NCBI GenBank assembly: GCA_039566865.1
Contig: CM076960.1
Span: 11,942,501-12,006,500 of the forward strand
DNA length: 64,000 bases
Direction of reading: 5' to 3'
From: Aurelia coerulea
Lineage: Eukaryota > Cnidaria > Scyphozoa > Semaeostomeae > Ulmaridae
The notes under the pieces were generated by a model, which ran no database searches, had not been told where the DNA came from, and worked only from the letters and a program-made list of their open reading frames with translations. Made by a program: the position numbers and the translations under genes. Shown piece after piece: positions 63,931-64,000 of this stretch. The number at the start of each line of letters is the position of its first letter. The stretch's first letter is position 1.

Positions 63931-64000
63931 TACAATTAAAATGCCTTTCTAAACATCTCATCAGTTCATGAGACAATTTATATTACATTTATTCAGCTTA

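Overview
Metazoan nuclear DNA dominated by transposable elements. The reverse-transcriptase (RT) families, the long foldback elements and the DNA-transposon-type cargo look most like a cnidarian (anthozoan) genome; this rests on recognising protein families by eye and is held at moderate confidence. No rRNA, tRNA, CRISPR array or bacterial operon was seen. The only convincing host-type gene is an intronless E2 conjugating enzyme of the UBE2M/Ubc12 (NEDD8) type at 7577-8161.

Layout. 1-2250: a decayed LINE split by a TA-duplicating palindromic MITE. 2600-7046: minisatellite and repeat arms, then a three-level nest in which a LINE copy sits in an inverted-repeat element that sits in a foldback element. 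7046-9790: the E2 gene and quiet flanks. 9790-15740: foldback elements, including an element with a perfect 10-bp target duplication and one bounded by TTAA. 15890-37528: one foldback element cut in two by a 21.26-kb insertion with an 11-bp target duplication. Inside that insertion are two large direct repeat units (about 16.4-26.7 kb). They carry 111-bp satellites, dense CCAAT/NFI/CRE/E-box-like motifs and clusters of GC-rich hairpins with GNA triloops. They are followed by minisatellites and by two LINE fragments with restriction-like endonucleases, each bounded by (TAA)n/(ATT)n tracts. 39081-42664: a 3.6-kb element with long terminal inverted repeats and a broken transposon-type gene. 42690-50400: LINE and Penelope-like remnants, MITEs and hAT-like elements. 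51040-53960: a LINE interrupted by a Penelope-like element (13-bp duplication) and by a MITE. 54180-60545: a nearly full-length LINE on the minus strand (ORF1 with coiled coil and RNA-binding fold, then PHD fingers, endonuclease and RT). It has three 5' monomers and is interrupted by a minisatellite foldback element and a hAT-like MITE. 60550-64000: LINE remnants, one possible host exon and a fourth TA-flanked palindromic MITE.

How it fits together. Almost every break in a coding frame is explained by another insertion whose target duplication can be read directly, so the window is a readable insertion history. The recurring theme is foldback elements whose inverted arms are themselves built of tandem repeats. 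The second theme is a hammerhead-like core (CTGANGA, short stem, GAAA) next to several retroelement ends.
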